Shown: positions 24,448 through 33,166, numbered from the stretch's first letter. The stretch is 39,824 nt of DNA from DASWIP01 sp036397635 (GCA_036397635.1 DASWIP010000130.1:1-39824), one strand, 5' to 3'. Notes: generated by a model not told the origin, from the letters alone. Numbers and translations are program-made.

Positions 24448-25194
24448 TCAGCGCGTGCGTTCCTCTCGCTGCTTGCAGCGGATGCACAGCGACGAGTACG
24501 GAAGGGCGAGGAGCCTGTCCTTGTTGATCGGATCGCCGCAATTCTCGCAGAGCCCGTACGTGCCGCGCTCGATCCTGTCCAGCGCGTGGCCCACTTTCTC
24601 GAGAAGGTCCCGGATGTTGTTGCCTATCGACAGCTCCTTCTCTCGCTCGAAGGTGAAACTGCCGGCATCGGCGTATTCCTCATCGAAGGATGCCTCCCCC
24701 GACATGTCAGACTGCGAGAGGCTGAACGCGCCCTCTTCTAGATCGGTGAACTCGCGCAGCAGCTCGACGCGCTGAGCCGTGAGCTGTTCCTTGATCTTCT
24801 CGATGGTCTTGCGCGTGACCTCGGGCTTGCGAGGCTTCTTGGGAGGAGCGGGCTTGACAGCCTCCGGAGGCGGCGCCTTCGGTTGGGGTGCCTCGGCCGG
24901 CTGGTGTTCCGGCGCCGGCGCGGGAGCGGTCGTGATCGCCTCGCGCGCGCTGCGGGCAGCGGAGGTCGGTGTCCGCTTCTTGGTCGCCACGGTTCGCTTG
25001 GGTGTCCTGGCCGTGCCGGCAGCCGGCTTCTTCGCCGGTTTCGCCTCCGCCTTGGCAGGCTTGCCAACCACCTTGGCCGGGGCCTTCTTGGCGCTCTTCT
25101 TGGCGGAGGTCTTCCCCGAGGAACCCTTCGACGCCGCGCGTTTGGGCGCGGGCTTCCGCGACAGCTTTGCGCTCTTCTTGGCGGCTCGAGCCAC
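24448..25194 (-). CDS. TraR/DksA zinc-finger protein with H1-like N-terminus
   Basis: 248 residues. The first 128 or so are disordered, Lys/Ala/Pro-rich with repeats such as KPAKK and AKKSAKKAPAK, resembling histone H1 or HU tails. A helical coiled coil follows (about 130-205), then a C4 zinc finger CENCGDPI...CIRCK (about 213-240) of the DksA/TraR class. Members bind RNA polymerase; the tail could add DNA binding. Start GTG 25194 has GGAGGG six bases upstream and a consensus-like promoter 40 nt further up; the frame extends to 25758 only because it runs antisense to ileS. First gene before lspA. Confidence 0.9.
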   Translation of the reverse strand: MARAAKKSAKLSRKPAPKRAASKGSSGKTSAKKSAKKAPAKVVGKPAKAEAKPAKKPAAGTARTPKRTVATKKRTPTSAARSAREAITTAPAPAPEHQPAEAPQPKAPPPEAVKPAPPKKPRKPEVTRKTIEKIKEQLTAQRVELLREFTDLEEGAFSLSQSDMSGEASFDEEYADAGSFTFEREKELSIGNNIRDLLEKVGHALDRIERGTYGLCENCGDPINKDRLLALPYSSLCIRCKQREERTR

Positions 25195-25240
25195 CGGGAT
25201 CCCTCCAGATCTGCGCCCAGGGGGGGCGCGAGGATGCCGC

Positions 25241-25269
25241 AGGGTAGCACCGGGCACTTGGAGCGTCAA
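25241..25269 (-). promoter_or_regulatory. Sigma-70-like promoter of the DksA-type gene
   Basis: Minus-strand TTGACG (25264-25269), 17-bp spacer, TACCCT (25241-25246), about 47 bp before the GTG at 25194. Good position and spacing. Confidence 0.65.
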
Positions 25270-25394
25270 CAGACCACGGCGGGGCCACCGGCGGGGGTCG
25301 GCGGCCTCGTTTCCGCAGGTAGGAAGGCCTGCCGGGGGAGGGATCCCCGATGGGTCAACGGGCCCCGAGTCGCGGCGCCCACCGGGCGCCAGAG

Positions 25395-25400
25395 TACTAT
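25395..25400 (+). promoter_or_regulatory. Candidate -10 box of ileS
   Basis: TACTAT 38 bp before the ileS ATG. No clear -35 at 17 bp. No T-box leader was seen in the 244-bp divergent gap. Confidence 0.35.
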
Positions 25401-25438
25401 GTTGGCTCCGTTCAACGAGGAGAGGGAAGCGTCCAACG

Positions 25439-28400
25439 ATGCCGCCGTTCCATGCCGTCCCCAAGCAACCCGACCACGTCGAGCTCGAGCACCGTGTCCT
25501 CGAGCGCTGGCACCGCGAACGCACGTTCGAGCGCCTCCGCCAACAGACCCAAACGGGCGAGCCCTGGTCGTTCATCGACGGTCCCATCACCGCCAACAAT
25601 CCCATGGGGGTCCACCACGCGTGGGGCCGAACGCTCAAGGACCTGTGGAGCCGGTATCGCGCCATGAACGGGCGTCGGCTCCGCTGGCAGAACGGCTTCG
25701 ACTGCCAGGGGCTATGGGTAGAGGTCGAGGTCGAGAAGGCTCTCGGCCTCAACTCCAAGCGAGAGATCGAGGACTACGGACTGGACAAGTTTTCGCGAGA
25801 CTGTCGCGCGCGCGTCGCAACCTACGGAGACGCGATCGCCAAGCAGTCGGAACGACTCGGCCAATGGATGGACTGGGAACGCTCGTACTTCACCATGACC
25901 GATCCGAACATCAGCTACATCTGGACCTTCCTCGCTGAATGCCATCGGCGCGGATGGCTCTACCGGGGTCATCGTTCCATGCCCTGGTGTCCACGCTGCG
26001 GCACCGCGCTGTCGCAGCATGAGCTGATCGACTCCTATGAGGAGATCACTCATCCGTCGCTGTTCGTTCGCTTCCCGATCCACCAGCGGGAGCACGAATA
26101 TCTCGCCGTGTGGACGACGACACCGTGGACGCTGCCGGCGAACGTCGCCGCGGCCGTGCACCCCGACGAGGACTACGTACGCGTCGAGACCCTCGTCGGC
26201 GTGGCGATCGTCGCCGAAGCGCGGCTCGAGCACCTGCCCTTCGGGGGGAAGGTCCTCGAGACCCTCAAGGGCGCAGATCTGGTCGGCCTCACCTACGACG
26301 GCCCGTTCGACGACCTCCCGGCTCAACAGGGCGTCGAGCATCGCGTCGTGGCCTGGGACGAGGTCTCGATGGAGGAGGGCACCGGCGTCGTCCACATCGC
26401 ACCCGGCTGCGGCGCCGAAGACTTCGAGCTTGGCAAGCGCGAGGGGCTTCCGGCCCTGATCCCGATCGACGAGAGCGGGGCCTTCTTCGAGCAGTACGGC
26501 TGGCTGCACGGCAACCATGCAGGCGAGGCTGCGCACCCGATCATCGACGACATGGGGCGCCGCGGCCGCGTGATCGAGGCCGGCGAGCTGACTCACCGCT
26601 ACCCGACCTGCTGGCGATGCGGCACCGAGCTGCTCTACCGGCTGGTGGACGAGTGGTTCATCCGGTGTGACGAGATCCGCGAACCGATGATCGCCGCCGC
26701 GCGCACCGTCGAGTGGACCCCGCCGCAGTACGGGAAACGCATGGAGGACTGGCTGCGGAACATGGGCGACTGGTGTATCAGCCGCAGGCGCTACTGGGGG
26801 CTGCCGCTGCCGTTCTGGTTCTGCGACGACGGACACATGACGCTGATCTCGTCGAAGCAGGAACTGCTGACCAAGGCGATCCGGCTAGCCGAACAACTCC
26901 CGGAGCTGCACCGCCCGTGGATCGACGAGGTGGTCGTGCCTTGCGCCGAGTGCGGTGAGGATGCGACGCGCACCCCCGACGTCGGCGACGCCTGGCTCGA
27001 CGCAGGGATCGTCCCCTACTCGACGCTGGGCTGGCGCAACCAGACGTATCGGCCCGAGGGCTACGCCGAGGGTGCCGGGGTGGGTCTGACCAAGGCCGAC
27101 CTGCCCGACGGCGAGTACTGGGAGACCTGGTTCCCCGCCGATTGGGTCAGCGAGATGCGCGAGCAGATCAGGTTGTGGTTCTACTCGATGCTGTTCATGA
27201 GCGTCACGCTCGACGGCCGGTCTCCGTACCGTCGCGTGCTAACCTACGAGAGGGTCACCGACGAGACCGGCCGCGCGATGCACAAGTCCTGGGGGAACGC
27301 GATCTGGTTCGACGACGCCGTCGAGACGATGGGCGCCGACGCGATGCGCTGGATGTACGCCGCGCAGACCCCGTCGGAGAACCTGCACTTCGGCTACGGC
27401 CCCGCGAGCGAGGTGAAGCGCAAGCTGCTCACCCTGTGGAACTGCTACAGCTTCTTCATCTCCTACGCGTCCATCGACGGGTACGAGCCGCGCGCGCAGG
27501 TGCTCGGGGAGGGACCCGACCTCGCCGGCGCCCGGCCGCTCGACCGATGGATGCTCGCGACGACCCAGGAGCTGATCCGCGAATGCCGTGACGCGCTGGA
27601 TGCGTACGACTCGCCGCGGCTCGTGCGCGCGGTCGAGCGGTTCTGGGACGACCTGTCGAACTGGTACCTACGCCTGTCGCGCGCGCGCTTCTACGGAGCC
27701 GATGACACCGCGGACAAGCGCGCCGCCTACGAGACGCTGTGGTACGCGCTGTGCCAGGTGACGCGGCTGATGTCGCCGGTGGTCCCCTTCGTCACCGATG
27801 AGATGTGGACGAACCTGGTGGCGCCAGCCGAGGGCCTGCCAGACAGCGTGCACCTGTCGGGTTACCCGGTCGTCCTGGAGAACCTCGCCGATCCGGACCT
27901 GCAGCGCGAGATGCGCGACGTTCGCACGGTCGTCGAGCTGGGGCGAGCAGCGCGCGGCGACGCCAACATCAAGGTGCGGCAGCCGTTGCGCGCCGTGATC
28001 GTGGCGACCGAGGACAAGGGCGCGGCCGAGCGCATCCAGCGCCAGGCCGAGCTGATCGCCGCCGAGCTGAACGTCAAGGAGGTCCGCCTCACCTCCTCAT
28101 CGGAGGACTTCGCGCAGGTCGAGGTCGTGCCGAACTTCAAGGTCATCGGACCGAAGCACGGCAAGGATGCCGGCGAGATCAACCGGCTGCTGCGCGCCGG
28201 CGAATACGAGCGCACGGCCGATGGGGTGACAGCCGGTCGGTGGACGCTCGGCGCGGACGAGTACGAGGTGCGAACGCGCGCGCGCGAAGGTTTCGCCGTG
28301 GTCGACGGCGACGGTTTCGCCGCGGCGCTGGACACCGAGATCACGCCGGAGCTGAAGCTCGAGGGCGAGGCACGCGACGTGATCCGACGCATCCAGGATC

Positions 28401-28558
28401 TGCGCAAGCAAGCCGATCTCGCTTTGACCGACCGGATCACGATCACCTACCCGGCCGACCTCGCCGCGGTCTTCGAGACGCACGGAGCATGGATCGGCAC
28501 CGAGACCCTGTCGACCGGAGCGACGCCGGGCGACGCGTTTGCCGTCGCGAAGTCTTGA
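25439..28558 (+). CDS. ileS: Isoleucyl-tRNA synthetase, variant signature motifs
   Basis: Charges tRNA-Ile. 1039 residues. The CP1 editing domain has the IleRS hallmark WTTTPWTLPANVA. Zinc-type pairs CPRCG and CWRCG are present, and the C-terminus matches the IleRS-associated domain (PNFKVIGPKHGKDAGEINR, and ELKLEGEARDVIRRIQDLRK). The HIGH box is replaced by GVHHAWGRT (57-65) and KMSKS by MHKSWGN. I recall this variant as a known bacterial subgroup annotated as isoleucine-tRNA ligase, so it is unlikely to be damage. The start at 25439 has GAGGAGAGGGAAG upstream; the open frame extends to 24779 only by running antisense to the neighbouring gene. Followed by the YchF-like gene after 7 bp. Confidence 0.93.
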   Translation: MPPFHAVPKQPDHVELEHRVLERWHRERTFERLRQQTQTGEPWSFIDGPITANNPMGVHHAWGRTLKDLWSRYRAMNGRRLRWQNGFDCQGLWVEVEVEKALGLNSKREIEDYGLDKFSRDCRARVATYGDAIAKQSERLGQWMDWERSYFTMTDPNISYIWTFLAECHRRGWLYRGHRSMPWCPRCGTALSQHELIDSYEEITHPSLFVRFPIHQREHEYLAVWTTTPWTLPANVAAAVHPDEDYVRVETLVGVAIVAEARLEHLPFGGKVLETLKGADLVGLTYDGPFDDLPAQQGVEHRVVAWDEVSMEEGTGVVHIAPGCGAEDFELGKREGLPALIPIDESGAFFEQYGWLHGNHAGEAAHPIIDDMGRRGRVIEAGELTHRYPTCWRCGTELLYRLVDEWFIRCDEIREPMIAAARTVEWTPPQYGKRMEDWLRNMGDWCISRRRYWGLPLPFWFCDDGHMTLISSKQELLTKAIRLAEQLPELHRPWIDEVVVPCAECGEDATRTPDVGDAWLDAGIVPYSTLGWRNQTYRPEGYAEGAGVGLTKADLPDGEYWETWFPADWVSEMREQIRLWFYSMLFMSVTLDGRSPYRRVLTYERVTDETGRAMHKSWGNAIWFDDAVETMGADAMRWMYAAQTPSENLHFGYGPASEVKRKLLTLWNCYSFFISYASIDGYEPRAQVLGEGPDLAGARPLDRWMLATTQELIRECRDALDAYDSPRLVRAVERFWDDLSNWYLRLSRARFYGADDTADKRAAYETLWYALCQVTRLMSPVVPFVTDEMWTNLVAPAEGLPDSVHLSGYPVVLENLADPDLQREMRDVRTVVELGRAARGDANIKVRQPLRAVIVATEDKGAAERIQRQAELIAAELNVKEVRLTSSSEDFAQVEVVPNFKVIGPKHGKDAGEINRLLRAGEYERTADGVTAGRWTLGADEYEVRTRAREGFAVVDGDGFAAALDTEITPELKLEGEARDVIRRIQDLRKQADLALTDRITITYPADLAAVFETHGAWIGTETLSTGATPGDAFAVAKS

Positions 28559-28565
28559 CCGCGGC

Positions 28566-29573
28566 ATGAAGGACGTCGCGATCGTCGGACTGCCCGGCGC
28601 GGGCTCCTCGACCGTATTCACCGCGCTGACCTCGCTCGAGGGCGCCGCGCCGGGGAAGTCGCACCAGGCGGTCGTTCCGGTCCCCGACGAGCGCGTCGAC
28701 CGGCTGACCGAGCTGCACACCTCACGCAAGGCCGTGTTCACGCAACTCCGCTTCGTAGAGTCGAGCGGGATGGTGCGGCGCGGCTCGCGCGGCGTCGGAT
28801 CGCTGTCGGCGGAGCTGCTCGGGCATCTGCGCACCGCCGATGCGCTGCTGCTGGTCGCGCGCGCGTTCGGTCCCGACGCGGATCCCGTCTCCGAGTTCGC
28901 CGAGCTGACGCTCGAGCTGATCTACGCCGACCTCGAGATCGTGTCGGCGAAGGCCGACCGCGAGCGCAAGGCCGCACGTGATGAAACCGCCAAGCGGGCC
29001 GTCGCGATCCTGGACCGGGCCAGAGAGCTGCTCGAGGCGGGAACGGCGCTGCGCGAACGGGGCTGGGACGACCTGGAGCGGGCCACGTTCCAGGGGATGG
29101 AGCTCCTGACCCTCAAGCCTTTCGTAGCGATCACGAACACCGATGAGGACGGACTCGGCAAGCCCTCACCCGAGGGGATGATCCCGGTCGCGGCCGCGCT
29201 GGAAGCGGAGGTCGCGGGGATGGACCAGGCGGAGGCGAGCGAGCTGCTCGCGTCGTTCGGTCTGACCGAGCGCGCGTTACCGCGGGTGATCCGCGCGATC
29301 TACGAGCAGCTCGACCTGATCACGTTCCTGACCGCCGGCGAGAAGGAGTCGCGCGCGTGGGAGGTACATCGCGGCGCGACGGCCCCGCAAGCGGCGGGCG
29401 TGATCCATTCGGACTTCGAGCGGGGTTTCATCCGCGCGGAGGTCGTCGCCTACGACGCGCTCGTCGAGGCCGGGAGTTGGAACGCGGCCAAGGGCAAGGG
29501 CCTGGTTCGCCAGGAAGGAAAGAGCTACCTCGTGCAGGAAGGCGACGTGGTCGAGTTCCGCTTCGCGGTCTGA
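28566..29573 (+). CDS. YchF-like (DUF933) protein with defective P-loop
   Basis: 335 residues, slightly shorter than YchF/OLA1 (about 363). The C-terminal TGS/DUF933 part is well kept (TAGEKESRAWEVHRGATAPQ, GVIHSDFERGFIRAEV, VQEGDVVEFRFAV). The N-terminal P-loop reads GLPGAGSSTVF where YchF has GLPNVGKSTLF, so the catalytic Lys (position 14) is Ser. Switch II reads FVESSGMV instead of FVDIAGLV. The NxxE motif is kept as NTDE. It probably does not hydrolyse nucleotide in the standard way; DUF933-only relatives occur in actinobacteria. ATG 7 bp after ileS, so in one operon with it. Its role may be ribosome-related through the TGS part. Confidence 0.88.
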   Translation: MKDVAIVGLPGAGSSTVFTALTSLEGAAPGKSHQAVVPVPDERVDRLTELHTSRKAVFTQLRFVESSGMVRRGSRGVGSLSAELLGHLRTADALLLVARAFGPDADPVSEFAELTLELIYADLEIVSAKADRERKAARDETAKRAVAILDRARELLEAGTALRERGWDDLERATFQGMELLTLKPFVAITNTDEDGLGKPSPEGMIPVAAALEAEVAGMDQAEASELLASFGLTERALPRVIRAIYEQLDLITFLTAGEKESRAWEVHRGATAPQAAGVIHSDFERGFIRAEVVAYDALVEAGSWNAAKGKGLVRQEGKSYLVQEGDVVEFRFAV

Positions 29574-29577
29574 AGCG

Positions 29578-30216
29578 CTAGGACCCGGCCGACGGACGCC
29601 GCCGGGTCGTTTTCTTCGCTGCGGTCTTCTTGACTGCCGTTCTCTTAGCCGCCGGCTTCTTCGCAGCGGCTCGCTTCGTCGCTGCCGGTTTCTTCGCCGC
29701 CTTCTTGGTCGCCGGCTTCTTCGCGGCAGCCTTCCTCTTGGTGGCGGGCTTCTTCGCAGCGGGCTTCTTCGCAGCGGCTCGCTTCGTCGCCGCGGGCTTC
29801 CTCGCCCGACGCGCCGCGGTCGGAGGTGCAGGCGCCGGCGGAACGTCGAGCTCCTCATCGTCGGGAAGGATCAACGGCTGCGCCTCCCCGAGCGAGGACT
29901 CCTGCCCGAGCCCAGTGAGCGCTGCCGCTGCTTCCTCGGGCCGCAGCTCCTCGTCAAGCAGCGAAGAGGCCGGGGCCGCTTCGCCCTCTTCTTCGCGCGG
30001 CGGGACGGCGAACCCGCCGACCGGCGCGCCCTCGACCGGATAGCCCGGCGCGGTGACCGGCGCACGACGATCCCTCAGCACGCCGAGGAACAACGAGATC
30101 GCGGCGATGATGCTTGCGGCGATCGAGCCGAAGACCAGCTCGAGACCATCCTGGAACACGCCCACGATCAGCAGCACCAGGGCGGCGACGACGAGCACGG
30201 CACTAGCGGCGATCAA
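29578..30216 (-). CDS. Two-helix membrane protein with histone H1-like Lys/Ala tail
   Basis: 212 residues. Two TM helices (about 4-20 and 28-47) form a hairpin. The following RDRRAP suggests the C-terminus is cytoplasmic. Residues 60-130 are acidic and Pro-rich; 135-212 are a Lys/Ala/Pro repeat tail (AAAKKPAAKKPATKRKAAA style) like H1 or the tail of HU in mycobacteria. This would tether DNA, or another polyanion, to the membrane. No family known to me. The start is probably TTG with a GAAGGGGAG 10-12 nt upstream. It is 97 bp after divIVA on the same strand and convergent with the YchF-like gene four bases away, without a visible terminator. Confidence 0.82.
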   Translation of the reverse strand: MIAASAVLVVAALVLLIVGVFQDGLELVFGSIAASIIAAISLFLGVLRDRRAPVTAPGYPVEGAPVGGFAVPPREEEGEAAPASSLLDEELRPEEAAAALTGLGQESSLGEAQPLILPDDEELDVPPAPAPPTAARRARKPAATKRAAAKKPAAKKPATKRKAAAKKPATKKAAKKPAATKRAAAKKPAAKRTAVKKTAAKKTTRRRPSAGS

Positions 30217-30313
30217 CGCGAGAGCACTCCCCTTCGACGATCAACTGACCCAACGGCGCCGGAGTCTACCGGTTCGTTCCGGGTGATTCCACCAACGCGG
30301 GCCGCGCGCGGGA

Positions 30314-30730
30314 TTACTCGCCGGCCCAGAACGGCTGCCGCTCCCCAACCTCTTCGACGGAGCGCTCAGGCGCCTCCTCCTCGGACTTCGGGGCCTCACG
30401 CTCGATGCGCTCGACCGTGGAGGACGGGGCCTGCGCTTCCAGGAGCCTGAGCTGCTCCTCGAGGAAGCGGCGCACCCGGGATCGGACCTCGGCCTCGACC
30501 CGGATCGGGTCCTCGGTCGGCCGGGCAACGGCCCCGCCACGGCCCTCGCGGAGCCGTGCGACCTCCTGCTGGAGGGCGGCGAGGCGCACCTTCATCTTCT
30601 GGTTCTCCTCGACCAGCCGTGTGAAATCCTCGACCACCTCGTCCAGGAACAGGTCGACCTCGGCCTGGTTATAGCCACGGAACGCTTCGCGGAACTCTTT
30701 CCGAACGATGTCCTGTGGGTTCAGGGGCAT
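30314..30730 (-). CDS. divIVA: DivIVA-domain protein
   Basis: 138 residues. The N-terminal membrane-binding part, PLNPQDIVRKEFREAFRGYNQAEVDLFLDEVVEDF, is the DivIVA signature (first about 35 residues), followed by a coiled coil (to about 75) with LVEENQKMKVRLAALQQEVARL, a short linker and a second helix. It marks curved membrane at poles or septa and organises growth. The tail is acidic and unlike the long tails of Wag31. ATG at 30730 chosen because AGAGGG lies six bases upstream; an ATG two codons earlier is too close to it. Gene order sepF-yggT-divIVA is conserved in Gram-positives. Confidence 0.93.
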   Translation of the reverse strand: MPLNPQDIVRKEFREAFRGYNQAEVDLFLDEVVEDFTRLVEENQKMKVRLAALQQEVARLREGRGGAVARPTEDPIRVEAEVRSRVRRFLEEQLRLLEAQAPSSTVERIEREAPKSEEEAPERSVEEVGERQPFWAGE

Positions 30731-30741
30731 CGTCATCCCTC

Positions 30742-31002
30742 TCAGCAGAAGACCCGGGTGATCAACACGAGCGCGAAGAACACTAACAGGATGGACAGAT
30801 CAAGCGCGACCGCGCCCATGCGCAGTGGCGGTAGCAACGGACGCGCGAGACGGACGACCGGTTCGGTCATCGCGTAGACCGCGCGCACGACCGGCATCAG
30901 TCCTTCGGGCGGGGCCGGTATCCAGGACAGGATCACCCGTGCAAGGAGCACGAAGTAGTACACCTGGAGGATGATGCAGACGGCATCAACGAGAGCGTCC
31001 AA
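30742..31002 (-). CDS. yggT: YggT-family membrane protein
   Basis: 86 residues with two hydrophobic segments (about 6-26 and 65-85) and the family signature RVILSWIPAPP followed by TEPVVRLARPLLPP. Such proteins belong to the SepF-YggT-DivIVA group and are thought to help division or osmotic tolerance. The likely start is TTG at 31002 (only a weak ribosome binding site); the gene is packed between sepF (14 bp) and divIVA (11 bp to its chosen start). Confidence 0.9.
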   Translation of the reverse strand: MDALVDAVCIILQVYYFVLLARVILSWIPAPPEGLMPVVRAVYAMTEPVVRLARPLLPPLRMGAVALDLSILLVFFALVLITRVFC

Positions 31003-31016
31003 AGGAAGCCCGCAGC

Positions 31017-31505
31017 CTAGACTTCCCCGACGCCGAACAAACCATGCTCCGCGAGCCGGCGCTTCTCGTCTGCGGAAACCTCCATGTTGAACGGGGTCAG
31101 CAGGTACACCTGCTCGCCGACCTTTTGCATCCGGCCGTTCAGCCCATAGACCAGCCCTGAGGCGAACTGCAGCACCTTGGGCGCATGCTTCGGTTCGGTC
31201 ATCCGTAGGTTGATGATCACCGGCACGCCGCCCTTGTAGCGGTCGGCGAAGTCCTGCGCGTCGTCGAAGATCCGCGGCTCCACGACGTGCACCTGCCGGG
31301 GTGCCGCCGTCGGGATCGAACGGACGACGCCGCGCCCAGCCGGATGGCGGCGCTCCTGCTCACGTTCCTCCCGGCGGATGGTGCGCACCATCTGCGGGTC
31401 CTCGCGGCGGGCGGAGACCGGCTCCTCGACGAGCTCCTCGTCGAACTCCTCCTCCTCGTCCATCAGGCCGAGGGAGACAAGGGTCTTCCTCCACATCTCA
31501 CGCAT
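31017..31505 (-). CDS. sepF: Cell division protein SepF
   Basis: 162 residues. An N-terminal membrane-binding amphipathic helix (MREMWRKTLVSLG), an acidic/arginine linker (16-70), and the SepF core (71-146) with RIFDDAQDFADRYKGGVPV, NLRMTEPKHAPKVLQFASG, GLNGRMQKVGEQVYLLTP. SepF anchors FtsZ to the membrane and here is the likely anchor, because no ftsA lies in the cluster. Its FtsZ-binding partner tail (DIPSFLRR) is encoded at the end of ftsZ. Good ATG at 31505. Confidence 0.96.
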   Translation of the reverse strand: MREMWRKTLVSLGLMDEEEEFDEELVEEPVSARREDPQMVRTIRREEREQERRHPAGRGVVRSIPTAAPRQVHVVEPRIFDDAQDFADRYKGGVPVIINLRMTEPKHAPKVLQFASGLVYGLNGRMQKVGEQVYLLTPFNMEVSADEKRRLAEHGLFGVGEV

Positions 31506-31635
31506 CTTCTCTCATCCTCCCGCTCATGCGCGGTCCGGGTCGCGGACCCGACCCCCGGCGCCCCTAAGCGTAGGGCACCCAGACGGACGATGCCGTGAGC
31601 GGGGGTTATCCCCCGCCGGCCGTCCGCCCCGACCC

Positions 31636-32337
31636 TCAGCCCTCACGCGGGCCGAACAGAGCCCTGCCGATCCGTACATGCGTCGCTCCTTCCTCGATCG
31701 CGATCTCGAAATCGTCGCTCATGCCCATCGACAACCCGACGGCGCCGGGGTGCTCGGAGGCGATCCGCGCGCGCAAGGCCCGCAAGGCGGCGAACGCACG
31801 CCTGGATGCGTCCGGATCCCCCGCCGGGGGAATCGTCATCAGGCCTCTCAGCTGGGCCCCGGGCGCGCCCGCGATCGCATCGGCGACGCCGAGCGCGTCC
31901 TCAGGCCTGACTCCGTGCTTCGACGTCTCTCCGGAGACGTTGACCTGGAGCAGCAGATCCTGCTCGATGCCCCGCCGTTCAGCCCGCCGCGCGATCTCCC
32001 CGGCCAGTTCCGGCGAGTCCACCCCGTGGATGAGGACGACCGACCCGGCGACGTGGCGAACCTTGTTGAGTTGCAAGCTCCCGACGAAATGCCATCGGAT
32101 ACGCGGATCGTCCAACACGCTCTGCTTCGACCGCAGCTCCTGCACCCGGTTCTCGCCGATGTCGTTGATGCCGGCGTCCACGGCGGTGCTGATGGCCTCG
32201 GGCGGAAACGTCTTGGCCACAGCGACGATGGTCACCTCGGCGGGATCGCGACCGGCGCGACCGGCGGCCTCGGCGACGCGCGCGCACACCGCGTCGACCC
32301 GCTTGGCGATCTCAGTCACGGCGCCGGCCGTTCGCAC
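31636..32337 (-). CDS. yggS: PLP homeostasis protein YggS/YlmE
   Basis: 233 residues, a PLP-binding TIM barrel without known enzymatic action that buffers free PLP. The PLP Lys is in VAVAKTFPPEAI; family motifs GENRVQE, WHFVGSLQLNK, LQVNVSGETSKHG, MGMSDDFEIAIEEGATHVRIGRALFG follow. Start GTG 32337 has GGAGG six bases upstream; GTG 32319 would give an 8-bp overlap with pgeF but no site. Order ftsZ-pgeF-yggS-sepF is usual in Gram-positives. Confidence 0.95.
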   Translation of the reverse strand: MRTAGAVTEIAKRVDAVCARVAEAAGRAGRDPAEVTIVAVAKTFPPEAISTAVDAGINDIGENRVQELRSKQSVLDDPRIRWHFVGSLQLNKVRHVAGSVVLIHGVDSPELAGEIARRAERRGIEQDLLLQVNVSGETSKHGVRPEDALGVADAIAGAPGAQLRGLMTIPPAGDPDASRRAFAALRALRARIASEHPGAVGLSMGMSDDFEIAIEEGATHVRIGRALFGPREG

Positions 32338-33166
32338 GACCATCCTCCATCCCGTCCACCAAGACCGCCACGAGTCCCTGCCTGGCATCGTCTCCGGCGC
32401 GGTGGCTGTAGAAGCGGTGGGGCTCGCATCGTGTGCACAGCGCCGAGGGCCGGACGTCGTGAACACCGGCCGCCCGCAGCGCGAGGGCGGCGCCACGCCA
32501 TAGATCGAGGTGCGGGCGCGTGCCGGGCCGTTCACGCACGACCTCCGGGCCGAGTGTCTCTCGTGCGGCGCTCGCGACTTCCTCGCCCACCTCGTAGCAG
32601 CACGGCCCGATCGACGGACCGATGAACGCCACCGTGGTCGGCGCCGCCTCGACCGCGGCAACCGCGTTGCCGATCACGCCGGCAACCATCCCGCGCCATC
32701 CGGCGTGCACGACCCCGATCCGGCGCCGGCTCGGGTCTGCCAGCAGGATCGGCGCGCAGTCCGCGGTCAGCACGGCCAGCGCGGCGCCGGGGCGATCGGT
32801 CCACAAGGCGTCGGTCCCCGGGATGACCGTGTCCGGCTCGGTCGCGCCGGAACCCAGCTCGGCCGGCCCGACCCGGGCGACGTCCGCGTCGTGGACCTGC
32901 ATCGCGCTCGTCCACGACTCGGCGTTCGCACCGAGCGTGCCCAGCACCCGCGCGCGGTTCGCGCGCACCAGATCAGGATCGTCGCCCGCCAGGAACGAGA
33001 GGTTCAGCGACGCGAACGGCGCGGCGCTGAACCCGCCGTGCCTGGTCGTGAAGGCAGCACGGATGCCCGCGCCGTTCAGCGCGGGCATCGTGAGATACGC
33101 CCCCGGTTCCGCCGGCCCCCCTCGCGACGCATCGCCGGCGGGCGGAAGCGCGCGCCAGGCGTACAT
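32312..33166 (-). CDS. pgeF: Laccase-domain protein PgeF/YfiH
   Basis: 284 residues, a zinc-containing purine nucleoside phosphorylase / peptidoglycan-editing protein. Motifs AAFTTRHGGFSAAPF, TADCAPILLADP (Cys ligand), GVVHAGWRGMV (His) and FIGPSIGPCCYEVG, with C-terminal LCTRCEPHRFYSHR. It has some 25 N-terminal residues before the family core, so a start at a later ATG (MPALNGAG) is possible. It starts 8 bp after the ftsZ stop and overlaps yggS. Confidence 0.94.
   Translation of the reverse strand: MYAWRALPPAGDASRGGPAEPGAYLTMPALNGAGIRAAFTTRHGGFSAAPFASLNLSFLAGDDPDLVRANRARVLGTLGANAESWTSAMQVHDADVARVGPAELGSGATEPDTVIPGTDALWTDRPGAALAVLTADCAPILLADPSRRRIGVVHAGWRGMVAGVIGNAVAAVEAAPTTVAFIGPSIGPCCYEVGEEVASAARETLGPEVVRERPGTRPHLDLWRGAALALRAAGVHDVRPSALCTRCEPHRFYSHRAGDDARQGLVAVLVDGMEDGRANGRRRD

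Noticed and set aside
25236..25255. T-box-like AGGGTAGCACC before ileS
   Set aside because: Lies about 190 bp from the ileS start with no stem I or antiterminator around it; on the minus strand it is the -10 of the DksA-type gene.
24779..25438. 5' extension of ileS on the plus strand
   Set aside because: It runs antisense to the DksA-type gene and adds no recognisable IleRS sequence; the ribosome binding site supports 25439.
31378..32625. Plus-strand frame of 415 codons
   Set aside because: Antisense to sepF and yggS; no protein features.
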